A stretch of DNA of 64,000 bases from Chryseobacterium formosum (GCF_026460885.1 NZ_JAOVZW010000023.1:62001-126000), one strand, 5' to 3'. Counted from the stretch's first letter, positions 33,427 through 42,932 are shown. Notes: generated by a model not told the origin, from the sequence alone. A program made the numbers and translations.

Positions 33427-34197
33427 ATGAAAATGACTATGAAAGATCCGAAAATAAGCGCATTGCTGATTGTATTTAATGAAGAGAAAAATATTGAAGA
33501 GGCATTAAAATCAGTTGAGTTTGCAGACGAAATCATCGTCCTGGATTCTTTCAGCACCGATAAAACCATTGAAATTATTAAATCTAAATTCCCACGAGTA
33601 AAATTATATCAAAATAAATTTGAAGATTTTACCAAACAACGAAATATGTGCATTTCTTATGCAAAAAATGATTGGATTCTGTTTTTAGACGCTGATGAAA
33701 GAATTACATCAGAATTAAAAACTGAGATTTTAAAAGAAATTAAAAAACCAGTTACTCAAACAGCTTATTTCTTCAAGAGAAAATTCTTTTTTATGGGAGA
33801 GAAAGTAAATTACTCAGGAACTCAGAATGACAAAAACATTCGTCTTTTCAAAAAAGAAGTTGCTCATTATGATGAAAATAAAAGAGTACATGAGGGTCTA
33901 AGCAACGTAGATAATCCTGGAACTTTGCAAAATTATCTGCTTCATTTTTCCTTCGATTCTTACGAAGCCTACCACAAAAAAGTACTTCATTATTCCCACT
34001 TAAAAGCTCGGGATCTTTACGAGAAAAGAATTCAGTACAAGAAGATGAAACAACTTTCTAAAAGTGCATTCAACTTCTTTAAAATGTATTTTTTGAAACT
34101 AGGTGTTTTAGATGGAAGAAAAGGGTTTATACTCTCCTATTTAAGCGCATTGAGCTCATTTAAAACTTACGAATTTCTGAAAGAAGAATATGCATAA
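33427..34197 (+). CDS. Family 2 glycosyltransferase (WaaE/KdtX-like)
   Basis: This 256-residue GT2 enzyme is first in the polysaccharide cluster. The nucleotide site is ISALLIVFNEEKNIEEALKS (about residues 10-29), then IIVLDSFSTDKTIEI, and the DXD region is ILFLDADERIT. Both the KQRNMCISYAK motif and overall length fit the lipopolysaccharide core glucosyltransferase WaaE type. It is a diverged paralogue of the next gene (34267). Three ATGs lie within 12 bases of the start; the first is used. Confidence 0.88.
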   Translation: MKMTMKDPKISALLIVFNEEKNIEEALKSVEFADEIIVLDSFSTDKTIEIIKSKFPRVKLYQNKFEDFTKQRNMCISYAKNDWILFLDADERITSELKTEILKEIKKPVTQTAYFFKRKFFFMGEKVNYSGTQNDKNIRLFKKEVAHYDENKRVHEGLSNVDNPGTLQNYLLHFSFDSYEAYHKKVLHYSHLKARDLYEKRIQYKKMKQLSKSAFNFFKMYFLKLGVLDGRKGFILSYLSALSSFKTYEFLKEEYA

Positions 34198-34239
34198 CGA
34201 TTATTTTACAGCCGCTTTAAAATTCTGAAAATAAACTGT

Positions 34240-34247
34240 ATTTTTGC
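34240..34247 (+). promoter_or_regulatory. -7 box before second cluster transferase
   Basis: TATTTTTG lies 19 bp before the ATG at 34267, so this gene may have its own start site. Confidence 0.4.
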
Positions 34248-34266
34248 ATCAGTAAGTCACGTTTTT

Positions 34267-35022
34267 ATGAAGCTTTCTGTAGCAATCATCACTTATAACG
34301 AAGAAAGAATAATCGAAAAAAATCTGAACGCCGTTCACGATTTAGCCGATGAAATTATCATTGTAGACAGCTTTTCTAAAGACTGTACAGGAGAAATTTG
34401 TTCTAAATTTCCGAAAGTAAAATTCATTCAGCAAAAATTTTTAGGTTTTGGAAAACAGAAAAACTTTGCAATCGAAAAATGTCAGTCAGAATGGATTCTT
34501 TTTTTAGATTCAGATGAGATTCCTGATGAAGAACTCAAAAACTCAATTCGAAAATTAATCACAGAGGCAAAGCCTGAATTTAATGTTTATGATGTTGAAT
34601 TTAATAATATTTTCTTAGGCGAAACTTTAAAATACGGAGGCTGGGGAAACATCAAAAGAGAACGACTTTTCAGAAAAGGTCACGGAAAATATTCTGAAGA
34701 CATCGTTCATGAAGAATTTATTACAACCGAGTCCAAAGGAAAATTAAAAGGCAAAATCAACCATTACACCTACAAAGATATTTATCATCACATCGAAAAA
34801 TCTAACAAATATACTTCGATGATGGCAGAAAAAATGTACAAGAACGGTAAAAAATCTAATTTATTTAAGATATTGTTTAAACCGCTTTTTCAGTTTTTCA
34901 AGTCTTATTTTTTACGTTTAGGTTTTCTGGATGGTTTGGTTGGATATTATGCAGCGACAACTGCGGCGTTTTACACTTTTCTTAAGTATAAAAAACTGCA
35001 CGAAATTCATAAATTCAAATAA
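34267..35022 (+). CDS. Family 2 glycosyltransferase (WaaE-like paralogue)
   Basis: This 251-residue GT2 protein begins MKLSVAIITYNEERIIEKNL, with IIVDSFSKDCTGEI and the DXD region ILFLDSDEIPDEE. It shares its layout with the gene before it, including GFGKQKNFAIEKC in place of TKQRNMCISYA and a C-terminal YFLRLGFLDGLVGYYAA versus YFLKLGVLDGRKGFILS. It probably adds a sugar to core or O-type glycan. The polysaccharide deacetylase follows after 3 bp. Confidence 0.88.
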   Translation: MKLSVAIITYNEERIIEKNLNAVHDLADEIIIVDSFSKDCTGEICSKFPKVKFIQQKFLGFGKQKNFAIEKCQSEWILFLDSDEIPDEELKNSIRKLITEAKPEFNVYDVEFNNIFLGETLKYGGWGNIKRERLFRKGHGKYSEDIVHEEFITTESKGKLKGKINHYTYKDIYHHIEKSNKYTSMMAEKMYKNGKKSNLFKILFKPLFQFFKSYFLRLGFLDGLVGYYAATTAAFYTFLKYKKLHEIHKFK

Positions 35023-35025
35023 GCC

Positions 35026-35766
35026 ATGATTCAATTTCTAAAAATGATTTTTGGCTTTTCGAAGAAAGACAGCGTCAGAATTTTGATGTATCACCAAGTT
35101 TTGCCACAATCGATCGCTCCAAAAAATGATTTAATTGTAACTGTTGAAAATCTTGATGAACAATTAAATTTCATTAAAAACAATTATAAAACCATATTTT
35201 TCAAGGATTTAGAAAAGGAAAAATCTACTGAAAATAAAATCATCCTAACTTTTGATGACGGATATTACAACAATTTACAATATCTCCTTCCTTTATTGGA
35301 AAAACATCAATTGAAAGCGACTATTTTTATTCCAACTGAATATATTCAGAAAAACGAAAATAACGGAGAGAAAGTTTACATGAATTTTGATGAAATAAAA
35401 TCTTTGAATCCCGATTTAATTGAAATTGCTTTACACAGTCATTCTCATCGTAATTTTTCTCAATTATCAATCGAAGAAGCAGAAATAGATTTGCTTAAAA
35501 ACATTGAAATTTTAGAGCAAAATAAAATTAACTTCACAAAAGTTCTTGCCTATCCTTACGGGAAATTTCCGAAAGAAAAACAGAAGAAAAAAGCGTTTTT
35601 CACACTTCTCGAAAGAATCGGAATTACTTCTGCAATGAGAATCGGAAATAATGTAGATTTTTATCCATATAAAAATAAATTTGAAGTAAACAGAATCGAC
35701 ATAAAATATGGTGATAGTTTGAAAGCTTTTAAATGGAAACTCAAATTCGGTAAAACGAAGCTTTAA
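35026..35766 (+). CDS. NodB-type polysaccharide deacetylase
   Basis: This 246-residue enzyme is of the carbohydrate esterase 4 type. LMYHQVLP at about residue 21 is followed by ILTFDDGYYNNLQYLLPLL (motif 1 with the catalytic base and metal Asp), the metal-binding ALHSHSHRNFS (HxxxH-like) and AYPYGKFP. It would remove N-acetyl groups from sugars of the glycan made by this cluster; the true substrate is unknown. No signal peptide is evident. Its last four bases overlap the convergent glycosyltransferase at 35763. Confidence 0.9.
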   Translation: MIQFLKMIFGFSKKDSVRILMYHQVLPQSIAPKNDLIVTVENLDEQLNFIKNNYKTIFFKDLEKEKSTENKIILTFDDGYYNNLQYLLPLLEKHQLKATIFIPTEYIQKNENNGEKVYMNFDEIKSLNPDLIEIALHSHSHRNFSQLSIEEAEIDLLKNIEILEQNKINFTKVLAYPYGKFPKEKQKKKAFFTLLERIGITSAMRIGNNVDFYPYKNKFEVNRIDIKYGDSLKAFKWKLKFGKTKL

Positions 35767-36842
35767 TTCAATAAATCTTCATAAAGTTTTTCATAGGAAT
35801 CAGCCATCTTTTTATAACTGAATTTTGAAGCTCTTTCTTTTAATTTTTTTACAAAATTTTCTTTATCAGCATTAAATTTTTCAATTCCATCATTATAAAC
35901 TTTTCTCATATTTTCAGGTAAAAAATCTTTAAAATAGAAAGCTAAATCTCCGCCAATTTCCGGAAGGCTCGTTAAATTGCTCAAAAAAACAGGCTTCCCA
36001 AAATACATCGCTTCAACCGGAGGAATTCCAAAACCTTCTGCCAATGACGGATGACAATATGATTCACAATGTTGAAGAAGAAAATATTTTTCATTATTTT
36101 CTACATTTTCTAAAATATGAACTCGTTTTTCTAGACCTAAATCTTTAATTTTATGAAGAAATTTTTCTTTGTAATCAGACTTTGCTGAAGAAGTTATCAA
36201 AACTAAATCACGGTCATTTTCAACAATTAAATTCAATAAAACCTCTTGATTTTTCTTCGGAAAAAGAACACCGATATTCAGAATATATTTTCTGTTGATG
36301 AATTCATAATTTTTATCCGAGTTAAATTTTTCATTTTCAGGGAAAACTAATCCGTTATAAATCACTTCAACTTTAACATCGCTTTTCAAGTTAAATAAAT
36401 GCTTGTTCTTAAGAAAATCATCTTTTACAAAGTCTGAAATACAGACAATTGCATCTGCGTTTCCTATATTTTTTTGAACTAATTTCTTAGATTTTTCGAT
36501 TTTCCTTTCAGAACTATTATCATGAAGAAAGTTCAGATCATGAAGCGTAACCACCTTTTTTTGATTAGATTTTTTTGAATGAAAATAATCTGAAAGTTGA
36601 TGCGTTACATGAATTAATGAAAAATACGACGTATTGATTTTGAGTTTTTTCTGCCAGAATTTCCAATCAATAATGTCAAAATCTGCTTTGATTAAGGGGA
36701 TATTTTTTTTAGGGCCATAAAGCGTATAGTCAAAATGGCATAATTTTTCGTCTAAACCTTTTATCAGAGAAATGCACACATTTGCAATTCCAGATTTGGG
36801 GTATTTTAGTCGTTCAACGTCGATGAGAATCTTCTTTTTCAT
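35763..36842 (-). CDS. Glycosyltransferase family 4-type (GT-B fold), opposite strand
   Basis: This 359-residue GT-B transferase has an acceptor-side N-terminal domain and a donor-binding C-terminal domain. The donor-site signature is PSLAEGFGIPPVEAMYFGKP (about residues 275-294), with IEVIYNGL-like and ILNIGVLFPKKNQEVL sequences at the inter-domain start. It is the only minus-strand gene in the cluster, divergent from the gene at 36905 and convergent by 4 bp with the deacetylase. Confidence 0.9.
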   Translation of the reverse strand: MKKKILIDVERLKYPKSGIANVCISLIKGLDEKLCHFDYTLYGPKKNIPLIKADFDIIDWKFWQKKLKINTSYFSLIHVTHQLSDYFHSKKSNQKKVVTLHDLNFLHDNSSERKIEKSKKLVQKNIGNADAIVCISDFVKDDFLKNKHLFNLKSDVKVEVIYNGLVFPENEKFNSDKNYEFINRKYILNIGVLFPKKNQEVLLNLIVENDRDLVLITSSAKSDYKEKFLHKIKDLGLEKRVHILENVENNEKYFLLQHCESYCHPSLAEGFGIPPVEAMYFGKPVFLSNLTSLPEIGGDLAFYFKDFLPENMRKVYNDGIEKFNADKENFVKKLKERASKFSYKKMADSYEKLYEDLLN

Positions 36843-36892
36843 TAAAAACCGTGGCTTTTCTCCAAAAATAAAAATTTAAACTTAAAAATCTT

Positions 36893-36900
36893 TACTTTTG
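36893..36900 (+). promoter_or_regulatory. -7 box immediately before a start codon
   Basis: TACTTTTG ends only 4 bp before the ATG at 36905. If it is used, the mRNA would be almost leaderless. Confidence 0.35.
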
Positions 36901-36904
36901 CTTT

Positions 36905-37879
36905 ATGAAAATTTGTTTAATCAGTTTTGATTTTTGGCACTATGATGAACATATCGTAAATAAACTCAAAGAAAAAGGTGTTGAAGCGTATCATATCAAC
37001 ATTGGAGCTTTTACGCATAAAAATTTTGGAGCCAGAGTAACGAACGCAATGAGCAAAGTTTTCATCGGTAAAAATCTAAAACACGAAAAAAGACAAGATT
37101 TCATCATCGAATCTCTTGAAAAAATCGGAAGACAAGATCAGATTTTGGTTATTAACCCAGAAAATATTGAGGAAAGAGTACATGAAGTTATTCGAAAATA
37201 TGCAGATAGAAATATTGCCTATTTGTATGATAGTATGTCTAGAAACCCAGCTGAACATATTTTGCATTACTTCGACACAGTCTTTTCATTTGATGATGAA
37301 GATGTAAAAAAATATGGGTTTAAGAAAATCACCAATTATAATTATCTTGAATATTGCCCTGCAGAGAAGCAAAATCCTAAATTAGATTTATTTTATATTA
37401 CTTCGTATGATACACAAAGATTATTGCGTCTAAATCTTTTGATTAATCAGATTAGCGATTTAAATATAAAATTCAGAACAATTGTTGCCGGAAAAAAAAG
37501 CTGGAAAAACAAAATTACACAAATTGTTGATACAAAAAACATTGACATAATTACTTTCAGAACTAAAAATATCCCCCAACAATCATTACCTAAGTTATAT
37601 AAAAACACAAAGGTAATACTCGACCTTCAAAGAGACAACCAAATAGGATTGAGTTTCCGTATTTTTGAAGCGATGGCATTGGAAAAAAAGTTTATTACAG
37701 ATAATATAAACATTAAGAATTACGATTTTTATAACCCTGATAATATTTTGATTTTGAATGAAGATTTCAGTAATATTGAAAAGTCTTTTTTCGATACTGA
37801 ATATCAAAAACTTTCAGACGAAATTTATTACAAATACACACTTGATAGTTGGGTGAATACAGTTTTTAATTTGAGCTAA
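36905..37879 (+). CDS. CgeB-like glycosyltransferase (GT-B type)
   Basis: This 324-residue protein has a Rossmann-like N terminus (MKICLISFDFWHYDEHIVNK) and a C-terminal donor-site region ending GLSFRIFEAMALEKKFITDN, followed by YDFYNPDNILIL, the pattern of CgeB-like transferases. It lacks a signal peptide. It is paralogous to 38848-39870, which shares the same final 70-residue layout. The next gene starts with no gap. Sugar specificity is unknown. Confidence 0.78.
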   Translation: MKICLISFDFWHYDEHIVNKLKEKGVEAYHINIGAFTHKNFGARVTNAMSKVFIGKNLKHEKRQDFIIESLEKIGRQDQILVINPENIEERVHEVIRKYADRNIAYLYDSMSRNPAEHILHYFDTVFSFDDEDVKKYGFKKITNYNYLEYCPAEKQNPKLDLFYITSYDTQRLLRLNLLINQISDLNIKFRTIVAGKKSWKNKITQIVDTKNIDIITFRTKNIPQQSLPKLYKNTKVILDLQRDNQIGLSFRIFEAMALEKKFITDNINIKNYDFYNPDNILILNEDFSNIEKSFFDTEYQKLSDEIYYKYTLDSWVNTVFNLS

Positions 37880-38851
37880 ATGACAAAAATTTCAGTTGCA
37901 CTTTGTACTTATAATGGTGAAAAATTTATCCACGAGCAAATTGACTCTATTTTAAACCAATCTTTAAAAGTTGATGAGATTATAGTTTGCGACGATGGTT
38001 CAACGGATAAAACTCAAAATATCCTCTCTGATTATCAAAACAAATTCCCTGACATATTTCAAATTTACATCAACGAAAAAAATCTTCGAAGTGTAAAAAA
38101 CTTTGAGAAAGCAATTTCTCTTTGTAAAGGTGAAATTATTTTCCTTTCTGATCAGGATGATATTTGGGAACGAGACAAAGTAAAAGTTTTATTGAATTAT
38201 TTTAATGATAATCCTTCAATAAATGCAATTTGCAGTAATGGTAATGCTATCAATGAAAAAGGAGAAACTTTAGATAAAATGACAATTTGGGAAGTTCCAA
38301 CTCTGCTTAAAAATGCAGATATAAAAATCGATTATTTTAATATTCTTGCTTTTATAGAAAATATTGCAACAGGGGCAGGAATGGCTTTCAGGTCAGTTAT
38401 TCGAGAAAAGATTTTACCAATTCCTATTAAAAAGGGATTTCATCACGATGAATGGATCGCTCTAATTACCGCACATGATAAAAGTTTCACGATGATACCT
38501 GAAAAGCTTTTCAGATATAGAATTCATGAAAACCAGCAAGTTGGCGGAGTTATTTACGAGAACAACGAATCAACAAAAAACAGACTTGCGCATCATTTTA
38601 ATCTTTTTTCTGAAGACAAAACCTTTTCTCAATATAAAAAATTCTTAAAAAGATTGAGCCAAAGTTATTCCAAACATAAAGAGCTAAGTATAGAAAATGA
38701 TAATGAGAATACAAGCTTATCTAAAGACATCATTAAACGCTGCAGAGAATTATTTGATTATCATCGACAAAAAATGAAGGAGAAATATCCTTTTAGATTT
38801 TCTATTTTAAATTTAGCAGACCTATTCAGTAAAAAAAGAAAAATACAATGA
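37880..38851 (+). CDS. Family 2 glycosyltransferase
   Basis: This 323-residue GT2 enzyme begins ISVALCTYNGEKFIHEQIDS, then IIVCDDGSTDKTQNIL and the DXD region IFLSDQDDIWERDKV, typical of rhamnosyl-type GT2 transferases. The C-terminal ~80 residues are helical and basic. The gene starts directly after the previous stop and its own stop overlaps the next start in ATGA, so 36905-40883 is one translationally coupled string. Confidence 0.92.
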   Translation: MTKISVALCTYNGEKFIHEQIDSILNQSLKVDEIIVCDDGSTDKTQNILSDYQNKFPDIFQIYINEKNLRSVKNFEKAISLCKGEIIFLSDQDDIWERDKVKVLLNYFNDNPSINAICSNGNAINEKGETLDKMTIWEVPTLLKNADIKIDYFNILAFIENIATGAGMAFRSVIREKILPIPIKKGFHHDEWIALITAHDKSFTMIPEKLFRYRIHENQQVGGVIYENNESTKNRLAHHFNLFSEDKTFSQYKKFLKRLSQSYSKHKELSIENDNENTSLSKDIIKRCRELFDYHRQKMKEKYPFRFSILNLADLFSKKRKIQ

Positions 38852-39870
38852 ACATGAATTTTGGAGCCAATAAAAAACTTTTTCTTGCAGCACCATCAGA
38901 TTTTGAAATTAATAAAAGAATCAAACAAAATCTCGAAAAGTTCGGATTTGAAGTTATTCTTCACACTTATATTTACAGATGGAGCATCCCTCCAAAAGAT
39001 ATAATTATTCACAATTATAAAAAAATCATACATAAAGACAGGACGTATAAAACTGAAATCAGAAAAGTACGTAATGAAGAATGGCAAAAAAAATACGAAC
39101 AAAGCATTGCTTCTGACCATAAACATTTTGATTATGCACTTTTTATAAGACCTGATCAATATTCCTTAGAGTTCGTTAAGAGTATTGTGGCTATTTCTGA
39201 TGTTTCTGCAGCGTATCAATGGGATGGAATGGATCGTTTTCCTGAAGTAAAGGAGTACACCAATCTTTTTAGTCGTTTTTTCGTTTTTGATGAACATGAT
39301 TTAGAAGCTTACCCTAGCTTTCATTTTATCACTAATTTTTATTTTGAAAAAAATACTTCTGAAGATAACATTCAGGATATTTTCTTTATTGGAAGCTATC
39401 TGCCGGAAAGAAAAGAACTTTTGAATAAAGTAACCAAAAGGTTTAAACATACAGGATTACGTACAAATATCAATATTTTCTCCTTAGATAAGAAATTGAG
39501 AAAAGAGAAAAATATTTTTAATATTGTTGATCGTTTTTTTACATTTGAAGAAAATCAGGAAAATGTAAAAAAGTCAAAATTTGTACTCGATATTTCAAAC
39601 TCTGTACACCATGGATTATCGTTTCGTACTTTCGAAAGTTTAGGTTACAAAAAGAAACTGATAACCAATAATGCTTTGGTAAAACAATATGACTTTTATA
39701 ATCCTAACAATATTTTTGTATTTGAAGATTATGAAATGAAAGGGCTTGAAGAGTTTATAAAAACTCCTTATGAAGATATTCCGGAAGACGTTTATAATAA
39801 ATATTCTTTTGAAAATTGGATCAAATATATTTTTAAAATACATCCATTCACTGAAATAACAAGACCATGA
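38848..39870 (+). CDS. CgeB-like glycosyltransferase paralogue
   Basis: This 340-residue protein resembles 36905-37879. Its C terminus has GLSFRTFESLGYKKKLITNN, then YDFYNPNNIFVFEDYE. The N-terminal half differs and opens with a beta strand (KKLFLAAPSDFEINKRIKQN). Two starts (38848 and 38854) are possible; the first overlaps the previous stop as ATGA. Function is inferred to be transfer of a sugar to the cluster's glycan. Confidence 0.75.
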   Translation: MNMNFGANKKLFLAAPSDFEINKRIKQNLEKFGFEVILHTYIYRWSIPPKDIIIHNYKKIIHKDRTYKTEIRKVRNEEWQKKYEQSIASDHKHFDYALFIRPDQYSLEFVKSIVAISDVSAAYQWDGMDRFPEVKEYTNLFSRFFVFDEHDLEAYPSFHFITNFYFEKNTSEDNIQDIFFIGSYLPERKELLNKVTKRFKHTGLRTNINIFSLDKKLRKEKNIFNIVDRFFTFEENQENVKKSKFVLDISNSVHHGLSFRTFESLGYKKKLITNNALVKQYDFYNPNNIFVFEDYEMKGLEEFIKTPYEDIPEDVYNKYSFENWIKYIFKIHPFTEITRP

Positions 39871-40883
39871 GTATAAAAATCTCTTCAAAATCTGTCATTT
39901 ATATTTTATGCCCTGCTAACTTTGCAACGGGTGGACCTGAAGCTTTGCATCAATTAGGAGAACAACTCAATCAACTTGGCTTTAATGCACAAATGTCTTA
40001 TCTGGAAAACGATCATGGAACTCTTGAAAATCCTGTACATGAAAGTTATAAAAAGTACAATGTTCCTATAGCAGAAAAAATAATCAACGACCAAGATAAT
40101 TTTTTGATACTGCCAGAAACATATACCTGTTTTTTGTGGGATGAAGAATATAAAAATTTAAATAAAATTGTTTGGTGGCTAAGTGTTACTAATTATTTAA
40201 TCTCACTTGAGGATCATTTTTCGCAGTACAGACATTTGAAAAATTTTAAATTCAAACATTATTTTAATAAATATCCCATTCCTACTATCAAGAGAATGAA
40301 AAAGACTAAGAAACTTTATCATTTGGCGCACTCCTATTTTTCTGTGGATTTTTTAGCTAAAAATAAATTAGAAAAAATTGGCCAAATTTCCGACTATATG
40401 AGTGAAAGCTTTAGAAAAGGTGGAGATTATAGTTTACAAAAAGAAAATATCATTATTTACAATCCTAAAAAAAATGATGAATTTCTCGAAAAAATTAAAG
40501 AAAAAAACAGTCAATTCACATGGCTTGCTTTAGAAAATATGACTCCGGAAGAAGTTTCCGAAAACATGAAAAAAGCTGAAGTTTATATTGATTTTGGTTA
40601 CCATCCTGGAAAAGAAAGGATGCCACGAGAGTCTTGTATGATGGATTGTTGTTTAATTATTGGCAAAAAAGGTTCTGCTGCGTTTAAAGAAGACATGCCA
40701 ATAGATGAAAAATACAGATTTGAATTTGACGAAAAAAATATCCCTCAGATCTCAAAAATTATTGATTACTGTATAAATCAATACGATGACGCTTCTCAAG
40801 ATTTTAAATCTTATAAAAACATTCTATTAAAAGAAAAAGAAACATTTATAAAAGACATTCAGACTGTCTTTCTAAAAAGATAA
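39867..40883 (+). CDS. Putative glycosyltransferase
   Basis: This 338-residue protein opens with a GT4-like motif (VIYILCPANFATGGPEALHQ), in which the GGPE step is typical of acceptor-side GT-B domains. A C-terminal region (VYIDFGYHPGKERMPRESCM) could be the donor side. It is diverged, so the call is moderate. The start overlaps the previous stop as ATGA and a terminator follows the stop. Confidence 0.7.
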   Translation: MSIKISSKSVIYILCPANFATGGPEALHQLGEQLNQLGFNAQMSYLENDHGTLENPVHESYKKYNVPIAEKIINDQDNFLILPETYTCFLWDEEYKNLNKIVWWLSVTNYLISLEDHFSQYRHLKNFKFKHYFNKYPIPTIKRMKKTKKLYHLAHSYFSVDFLAKNKLEKIGQISDYMSESFRKGGDYSLQKENIIIYNPKKNDEFLEKIKEKNSQFTWLALENMTPEEVSENMKKAEVYIDFGYHPGKERMPRESCMMDCCLIIGKKGSAAFKEDMPIDEKYRFEFDEKNIPQISKIIDYCINQYDDASQDFKSYKNILLKEKETFIKDIQTVFLKR

Positions 40884-40908
40884 AAAGACCGAAAATTTCG
40901 GTCTTTTT
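40882..40908. terminator. Bidirectional terminator after polysaccharide cluster
   Basis: AAAAAGACCGAAA pairs with TTTCGGTCTTTTT with almost no loop. A and T flanks on both sides let it serve both convergent genes. Confidence 0.85.
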
Positions 40909-40910
40909 AT

Positions 40911-41255
40911 TTATTTTCTATCATACTCATCATCCAGCCTCACAATATCATCCTCACCAAAATAAGTTCCGGTCTGAACTTCAATAAAAACAACAGGTTT
41001 TTCAGAAAGATTCATGATTCTATGTTTAGCTCCCAATGGAATGAAAATACTTTCTCCATAAGACAGTTTTATCTCTTTATCATCAAGAATTATGGTAGCA
41101 TCACCTTCGATGATTGTCCATTGCTCCTGTCTTTGGTGATGGTATTGGTAAGACAGCTTTTGTCCCGGGTTTACTTCTATTCTTTTTAGTTTATAGTTGG
41201 GTTCGTCCGCTAATACGTAATATTTTCCCCAAGGTCTTTCGCCGATTTCTAGCAT
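40911..41255 (-). CDS. Mannose-6-phosphate isomerase type II cupin
   Basis: This 114-residue single-domain cupin matches the C-terminal isomerase part of bifunctional mannose isomerase/GDP-mannose pyrophosphorylase. The start is RPWGKYYVLADEPNYKLKRI. Metal-site residues are seen in LSYQYHHQRQEQWTIIEG and the second cupin motif in SIFIPLGAKHRIMN. It is a free-standing version with no nucleotidyltransferase domain, and could supply mannose precursors to the adjacent glycan cluster. Confidence 0.88.
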   Translation of the reverse strand: MLEIGERPWGKYYVLADEPNYKLKRIEVNPGQKLSYQYHHQRQEQWTIIEGDATIILDDKEIKLSYGESIFIPLGAKHRIMNLSEKPVVFIEVQTGTYFGEDDIVRLDDEYDRK

Positions 41256-41350
41256 AATTGATGAATTCTAAATTTGTACAAATGTATATAATAAGATTAA
41301 AAAATCCCAACATCAAAAATATTAAACATCTGTAAAATATTTAATTTGAG

Positions 41351-41358
41351 TAAATTTG
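41351..41358 (+). promoter_or_regulatory. -7 box of gltX
   Basis: TAAATTTG lies 18 bp before the ATG at 41377 and overlaps the upstream in-frame start at 41356, which argues for 41377. Confidence 0.45.
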
Positions 41359-41376
41359 CAAAAATTTTATTTAAAA

Positions 41377-42885
41377 ATGGAGAAAGTAAGAGTCCGTTTT
41401 GCTCCAAGTCCTACAGGACCTTTGCATTTGGGAGGCGTAAGAACCGCATTGTATGATTATCTTTTTGCTAAAAATCAGGGTGGCGAGTTTGTATTGAGAA
41501 TTGAAGATACAGATACCGCAAGATACGTTGAAGGTGCAGAAGATTACATTGAAGAAGCTTTGGAATGGTGCGGAATTATTCCCGATGAAAGTCCTAAAAA
41601 AGGCGGGAAATTTGCTCCATACAGACAATCTGAGAGAAGAAACATCTATGACAAATATACTGAGCAAATCTTGAAAACAGACTATGCTTACATCGCTTTT
41701 GACACCGCTGAAGAATTAGACACAATCCGTGCTGAATATGAAGCAAAAGGAGATGTATTTTCTTACGATAACAAAACTAGAAACCGTTTAAGAAACAGTC
41801 TTTCGCTTTCTGAGGAAGAAGTTCAAAAATTATTGGATGAAAAAACTCCATATGTTGTAAGATTTAAAATGCCAGTTGACAGAACTTTAGGTTTAGTAGA
41901 CATTATCAGAGGAAATTCTGCGGTAAACACAGATGTTTTAGACGATAAAGTTTTAGTAAAAAACGATGGAATGCCAACTTACCATTTCGCCAACATCATC
42001 GATGATCACGAAATGGAAATTTCTCACGTGATCCGTGGTGAAGAATGGCTACCTTCATTAGGTTTGCACATTTTATTATATGAAGCAATGGGTTGGGAAG
42101 CTCCACAATTTGCTCATCTTTCTTTAATTTTAAAACCGGAAGGCAAAGGAAAACTAAGCAAAAGAGACGGCGATAAATTCGGATTCCCAGTATTTCCTTT
42201 GAATTTTACAGATCCTGCAACCGGAAATATATCTAAAGGCTACAGAGAAAGCGGTTATTTACCGGAAGCATTTATAAATATGGTTGCACTTTTGGGTTGG
42301 TCTCCTGCAGACGACAAAGAAATTTTGACTTTGGAGGAAATGACTAAAGAATTTGATTTAAATAAAGTTCACAAAGCCGGAGCAAGATTCAGCAAAGAAA
42401 AATCTGAGTGGTTTAATCATCAGTATATTCAAAAAACTTCAGATGAGGATTTAATGAATATTCTTAAAAATTCAGATTTAAATTTAAATATTGAAGATGA
42501 GAAACTTCTCAAGATTATTCATCTGATGAAAGAAAGAGCAACTTTCCCGAAAGACATTTATGAGAACGGAAAATTTTTCTTCGAAGCACCAACTTCTTAC
42601 GATGAAAAAGCTTCAAAAAAAGCCTGGAATGATGAAACTTCCAGCCTTTTGACTGAATTTGCAGAAAATTTAAACTCATTAAATGATTTTATCTCTGAAA
42701 ACATTAAACAAAATTTACATGATTTTGCAGAAAGCAAAGGTTTAGGAATGGGGAAAGTAATGATGCCTCTCCGTCTGGCTTTGGTGGGAGAATTGAAAGG
42801 ACCAGACGTTCCAGATATTTTAGAACTCATTGGTAAAGAAGAAAGTATCGCTAGAATAAGCAATGCTGTAAATAATTTTAAATAG
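41377..42885 (+). CDS. gltX: Glutamyl-tRNA synthetase
   Basis: This 502-residue class I synthetase begins EKVRVRFAPSPTGPLHLGGV, where PTGPLHLGG is the HIGH-equivalent. VLRIEDTDTARY, the tRNA/ATP motif HVIRGEEWLPS and the KMSKS-equivalent GKLSKRDGDKFGFPV follow, and the C-terminal anticodon-binding helical domain is complete. The start at 41377 is preferred over 41356 on promoter grounds and by alignment with the usual short N terminus. It is followed by accA after 47 bp. Confidence 0.97.
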   Translation: MEKVRVRFAPSPTGPLHLGGVRTALYDYLFAKNQGGEFVLRIEDTDTARYVEGAEDYIEEALEWCGIIPDESPKKGGKFAPYRQSERRNIYDKYTEQILKTDYAYIAFDTAEELDTIRAEYEAKGDVFSYDNKTRNRLRNSLSLSEEEVQKLLDEKTPYVVRFKMPVDRTLGLVDIIRGNSAVNTDVLDDKVLVKNDGMPTYHFANIIDDHEMEISHVIRGEEWLPSLGLHILLYEAMGWEAPQFAHLSLILKPEGKGKLSKRDGDKFGFPVFPLNFTDPATGNISKGYRESGYLPEAFINMVALLGWSPADDKEILTLEEMTKEFDLNKVHKAGARFSKEKSEWFNHQYIQKTSDEDLMNILKNSDLNLNIEDEKLLKIIHLMKERATFPKDIYENGKFFFEAPTSYDEKASKKAWNDETSSLLTEFAENLNSLNDFISENIKQNLHDFAESKGLGMGKVMMPLRLALVGELKGPDVPDILELIGKEESIARISNAVNNFK

Positions 42886-42902
42886 GTTTTCATAATTTTT
42901 CA

Positions 42903-42910
42903 TACATTTG
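42903..42910 (+). promoter_or_regulatory. -7 box of accA
   Basis: TACATTTG lies 22 bp before the accA ATG, inside the spacer after gltX. Confidence 0.4.
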
Positions 42911-42932
42911 AAAGATTTAATTTACTTCAAGA

